Positions 5,977-8,188 of a stretch of 8,188 bases of DNA are shown in pieces. Origin of the DNA: an uncultured Neomegalonema sp. Its GTDB lineage: Bacteria; Pseudomonadota; Alphaproteobacteria; Rhodobacterales; Rhodobacteraceae. Position numbers and translations under genes: made by a program. Every line of letters starts with the position of its first letter. Positions within the stretch are counted from its first letter, which is position 1. Below the pieces are notes generated by a model. It was not told the origin of the DNA, made no database searches, and was given only the letters and a program-made list of their open reading frames with translations. The stretch covers positions 1-8,188 of the forward strand of contig CALGNW010000280.1 in NCBI GenBank assembly GCA_937958345.1. Reading direction: 5' to 3'.

Positions 5977-7425
5977 CTAACGCCGCCAAAACCCCGGTGC
6001 GAGCATCACAAAGACGCTGAGCAGTTCTAACCGTCCGATAATCATGGCGACGATGCAAGTCCATTTAGCCGACACGGGCAGGCTGGCATAATTTCCGCTC
6101 GGGCCGATGGTATCACCAAGGCCCGGGCCGACGTTACCAAGCGTGGCGACGGCCCCCGAAAGGGCCGTCAGAAAGTCCAGTCCGATCAGACTTAAGACCA
6201 GTGTTATGACGGCAAGCGACAGCAAGAATAGCATGAAGAATGCCATCACGGACGACAGAATCTGCTCGGAGATCGGACGTCCGTCGTACCGCGCACGCAC
6301 CACCGATGACGGGTTGTGAATGGCCCGTATCTGGGCACGAATGGCGGCAGCAAGCACCTGATACCGGAAAATTTTGACCGAGCAACTCGTTGACCCGGCG
6401 CACCCGCCGCTCAGCGAAATCAGAAAGAATACCATCATCGCAAACGGACCCCACAGGCTGTAATCCTCGGTTGCGTAACCGGTGCCGGTAATGATCGAGA
6501 TGGTATTGAACAGCGCGCTGCGAAAACTCGCTTCGGGGTCGCCTGTCAGCGTCCACTTTAGATACGACAGAACAGCGACAACCAGCGCCACCAGCAGGAA
6601 AAACGTCCGTACCTGCGGATCACGCAACAGCGGTCGGGCGGACCCGTTTAGCAGTTGGACAAACCGCACATAGGGCAACGCGGATAACAGCATAAACACC
6701 GCTGCGGAATAATGGATCGACGGCGTATCGAAATGCCCCATCGAGGCGTCGTAATTTGACAGACCGCCTGTTGCGATTGTCGTCATCGCATGAACCAGCG
6801 CGTCAAACGGTTCCATCCCGCAGGCCGCGTAGACGAGAATCGCCGCGATCGTAAGGCCGAGATAAATATACCCGAGCTGCGTAGCGATGGCGGCAGCGCG
6901 TGGCAGAATTTTACCGAATGTGTCAAAGGCCTCGGAGCGGAAAAGCTGCATTCCCCCGACCTGAAGTTGCGGCAAAATCGCGATGGCAACGACGAGAATT
7001 CCGATCCCGCCGATCCACTGCAATATCCCCCGCCACAACAGAACACCCGCCGACGTTGTATCCAACCCCTCCAGCACGGTCGCACCGGTGGTGGTTATGC
7101 CTGAAACCGCTTCGAATACCGCATCAACAAAACTCAGCTCGATTCCGCTGAACATAAACGGAAGCGCCCCGAACAGCGGCATCGCAATCCATGCCACCGT
7201 TGTCAGGATAAAGGTCTGCTGGATCGACATGCCGTCCCGCCGGCCTCCGCCGCAGGTCAGGATCATCCCCAGACCAAATACCAGCGTGATGATTGAGGCC
7301 AGAGAAAACGCGCGCCAGTCACTGTCAGCGGACAGAGCATCTGCGATGGCCACCGGGACCATTGCTACCCCGAGAACCGATACAAACAGGCCAATGACGT
7401 ACCCAATCGGGCGTAAGTCGAACAT
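5977..7425 (-). CDS. trkH: TrkH family potassium uptake protein, membrane subunit
   Basis: A 482-residue inner-membrane potassium channel subunit with the TrkH/KtrB fold of four M1-P-M2 repeats. The filter segments of the four pore loops are visible: TTTGAT (111-116), ATGG (218-221), TGTGY (313-317) and TLGNVGPG (428-435). GGCAGST (340-346), followed by SCSVKIFR with K351, is the conserved intramembrane gate loop; SCS replaces the more usual AGG. Long hydrophobic segments cover most of the protein. The N-terminus MFDLRPIGYVIGL is the usual start. No SD precedes the ATG, and the best promoter puts the transcript start only a few bases upstream. The regulatory partner TrkA, a NAD-binding RCK protein needed for activity, is not encoded in this window. 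The stop is 6 bp from that of the convergent DUF937 gene. Confidence 0.95.
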   Translation of the reverse strand: MFDLRPIGYVIGLFVSVLGVAMVPVAIADALSADSDWRAFSLASIITLVFGLGMILTCGGGRRDGMSIQQTFILTTVAWIAMPLFGALPFMFSGIELSFVDAVFEAVSGITTTGATVLEGLDTTSAGVLLWRGILQWIGGIGILVVAIAILPQLQVGGMQLFRSEAFDTFGKILPRAAAIATQLGYIYLGLTIAAILVYAACGMEPFDALVHAMTTIATGGLSNYDASMGHFDTPSIHYSAAVFMLLSALPYVRFVQLLNGSARPLLRDPQVRTFFLLVALVVAVLSYLKWTLTGDPEASFRSALFNTISIITGTGYATEDYSLWGPFAMMVFFLISLSGGCAGSTSCSVKIFRYQVLAAAIRAQIRAIHNPSSVVRARYDGRPISEQILSSVMAFFMLFLLSLAVITLVLSLIGLDFLTALSGAVATLGNVGPGLGDTIGPSGNYASLPVSAKWTCIVAMIIGRLELLSVFVMLAPGFWRR

Positions 7426-7433
7426 ACTGCGCA

Positions 7434-7462
7434 GCTATCGCGATACGCGGACACGCTGTCAA
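7434..7462 (-). promoter_or_regulatory. Candidate trkH promoter
   Basis: On the minus strand a perfect TTGACA (7457-7462) is followed, after a 17-bp spacer, by GATAGC (7434-7439), a weak -10. The predicted start lies near 7427, two or three bases before the trkH ATG. That would give a leaderless or nearly leaderless message, which agrees with the absence of an SD sequence. Confidence 0.45.
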
Positions 7463-7510
7463 CGCTTCGAAAGGGTAGTAAATTAACACCCCAGGTCTTA
7501 TGCTCGTCCT

Positions 7511-7675
7511 CGGCGGATACTGGGCTGCGCGTTACGGAGTCTGAATCCCTCTTGCCTTAAGCATCTCTGCGGGTGCTGTCCCTGCTCTGGACCGTGGTCC
7601 TAGGCATATGGCGCCCACCTGGTTTACCAGGCCTAGCGGGGATCAATCGCTCCAACGGTTGTCTCGGGTCCGCCA
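7511..7675 (+). ncRNA. ssrS: 6S RNA
   Basis: 6S RNA binds the RNA polymerase-sigma-70 holoenzyme by mimicking an open promoter. The roughly 165-nt stretch folds by hand into the 6S rod. The closing stem uses GGCGGA 7512-7517 with TCCGCC 7669-7674, GTT 7531-7533 with AAC 7654-7656, GGAG 7536-7539 with CTCC 7650-7653, and ATCCC 7545-7549 with GGGAT 7639-7643. A large central bubble follows, with a small hairpin on its 3' side (CCTGG 7618-7622, loop TTTA, CCAGG 7627-7631). The apical arm pairs GGGTGC 7571-7576 with GCGCCC 7611-7616 and ends in GGAC-CGTG-GTCC 7589-7600. The position directly upstream of the 5-formyltetrahydrofolate cyclo-ligase gene is the classic 6S location in proteobacteria. 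There is no ORF of note here. The ends are estimated. A TATGCT at 7499-7504 could be a -10 box, but no good -35 accompanies it. Confidence 0.75.
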
Positions 7676-7687
7676 CTTCTCTTACAT

Positions 7688-8188
7688 ATGCGCATGACAG
7701 ATCTGACTGAAATAAAATCAGCCGCACGTGCTGCGGCGCGCAGCAACCGAAAAATTGCGGCGGCGCGCTCAGTTTCGGCGGCGACAGATGCTAAAGACGT
7801 ATTTTTACAAGGCGTTACCTACGGTTCAGAGGACGTTGTGGCGCTGTATTGCGCAATCCAGTCCGAGCTTGACCCCCGCCCGCTGGTCGAGGCCCTATGG
7901 CTTGAAGGCATAACCACATGTTTTCCCGTCGTTATCGCGGCAGATACGCCTCTGGAGTTCAGGGTTGCCGATAGGGATACCCCCTTTGTCAGGGGTGCAT
8001 TCGGCGCTGCAATTCCGCAGGCGGGGTCTGCTATCGTTACGCCGTCACTGATCGTCGCTCCACTGTTGTCCTTTGACAGACAGCTTTACCGGTTAGGCTA
8101 TGGCGGCGGGTTCTATGATCGCTCGTTGCAGATGTTGCGCGCAAATGCGCCGACTCGCGCATACGGCTATGCCTTTGCCGCGCAGCAG
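7688..8188 (+). CDS. fau: 5-formyltetrahydrofolate cyclo-ligase, 3' truncated by window edge
   Basis: The frame stays open from 7688 to the last base, giving 167 residues without a stop, so the gene continues past the window; the family is usually about 190 residues. The enzyme uses ATP to convert 5-formyl-THF to 5,10-methenyl-THF in the cytoplasm, returning stored folate to the one-carbon pool. The N-terminus has the Lys/Arg/Ala-rich helix of the family. SELDPRPLVEAL matches the folate-binding segment, and FDRQLYRLGYGGGFYDRSL (about 129-147) is the signature nucleotide-binding motif; the usual Gly before RLGYGGG is replaced by a bulky residue. Starts at 7688 and 7694 are both in frame; neither has a good SD, as expected for a gene read from the 6S RNA transcript. 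Co-transcription with 6S RNA is known in other proteobacteria and inferred here. The symbol ygfA is also used. Confidence 0.92.
   Translation, partial: MRMTDLTEIKSAARAAARSNRKIAAARSVSAATDAKDVFLQGVTYGSEDVVALYCAIQSELDPRPLVEALWLEGITTCFPVVIAADTPLEFRVADRDTPFVRGAFGAAIPQAGSAIVTPSLIVAPLLSFDRQLYRLGYGGGFYDRSLQMLRANAPTRAYGYAFAAQQ

Noticed and set aside
1..8188. CRISPR arrays, tRNA or rRNA genes, insertion sequences
   Set aside because: No spaced direct repeats, tRNA-like cloverleafs, transposase motifs or terminal inverted repeats were seen.

Overview
The window looks like part of an alphaproteobacterial chromosome, most likely Rhodobacterales-like. The reasons are the mix of genes (class II DAHP synthase, MsrP, RimO, an alphaproteobacterial-type TrkH), a 6S RNA placed directly upstream of the 5-formyltetrahydrofolate cyclo-ligase gene, and the moderately high GC of most of the sequence. 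This placement rests on recognising protein families by eye; no database search was run.

Layout. Positions 1-506 hold a lower-GC gene for a stand-alone ImmA/IrrE-type zinc peptidase, probably the end of an acquired segment. It stops 35 bp before the 5'-truncated remnant of a family 2 glycosyltransferase (542-1195), which has kept its TED and QRSRW motifs and membrane segments but lost its N-terminal nucleotide-sugar half. Next come rimO (1237-2580, +), then msrP (2590-3564, -) and class II DAHP synthase (3646-4989, -), both on the opposite strand. A divergent promoter region at about 5026-5116 separates the DAHP synthase from a DUF937 protein (5146-5970, +). That gene converges on trkH (5977-7425, -). 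A second divergent region leads to 6S RNA (about 7511-7675, +) and a 5-formyltetrahydrofolate cyclo-ligase gene (fau) that runs off the right edge.

The genes are mostly housekeeping functions that do not form one pathway: ribosomal S12 modification, periplasmic methionine sulfoxide repair, entry to the shikimate pathway, potassium uptake, growth-phase control of RNA polymerase, and folate recycling. The clear functional link is the 6S RNA-fau pair, a widely conserved arrangement. I found no complete new multi-gene system. The most interesting points are the junction between the peptidase segment and the broken glycosyltransferase, a perfect 26-bp dyad over the msrP start region, an msrP without an adjacent msrQ, a near-leaderless trkH, and a DUF937 protein with repeated octamers and a terminal EF-hand-like loop.
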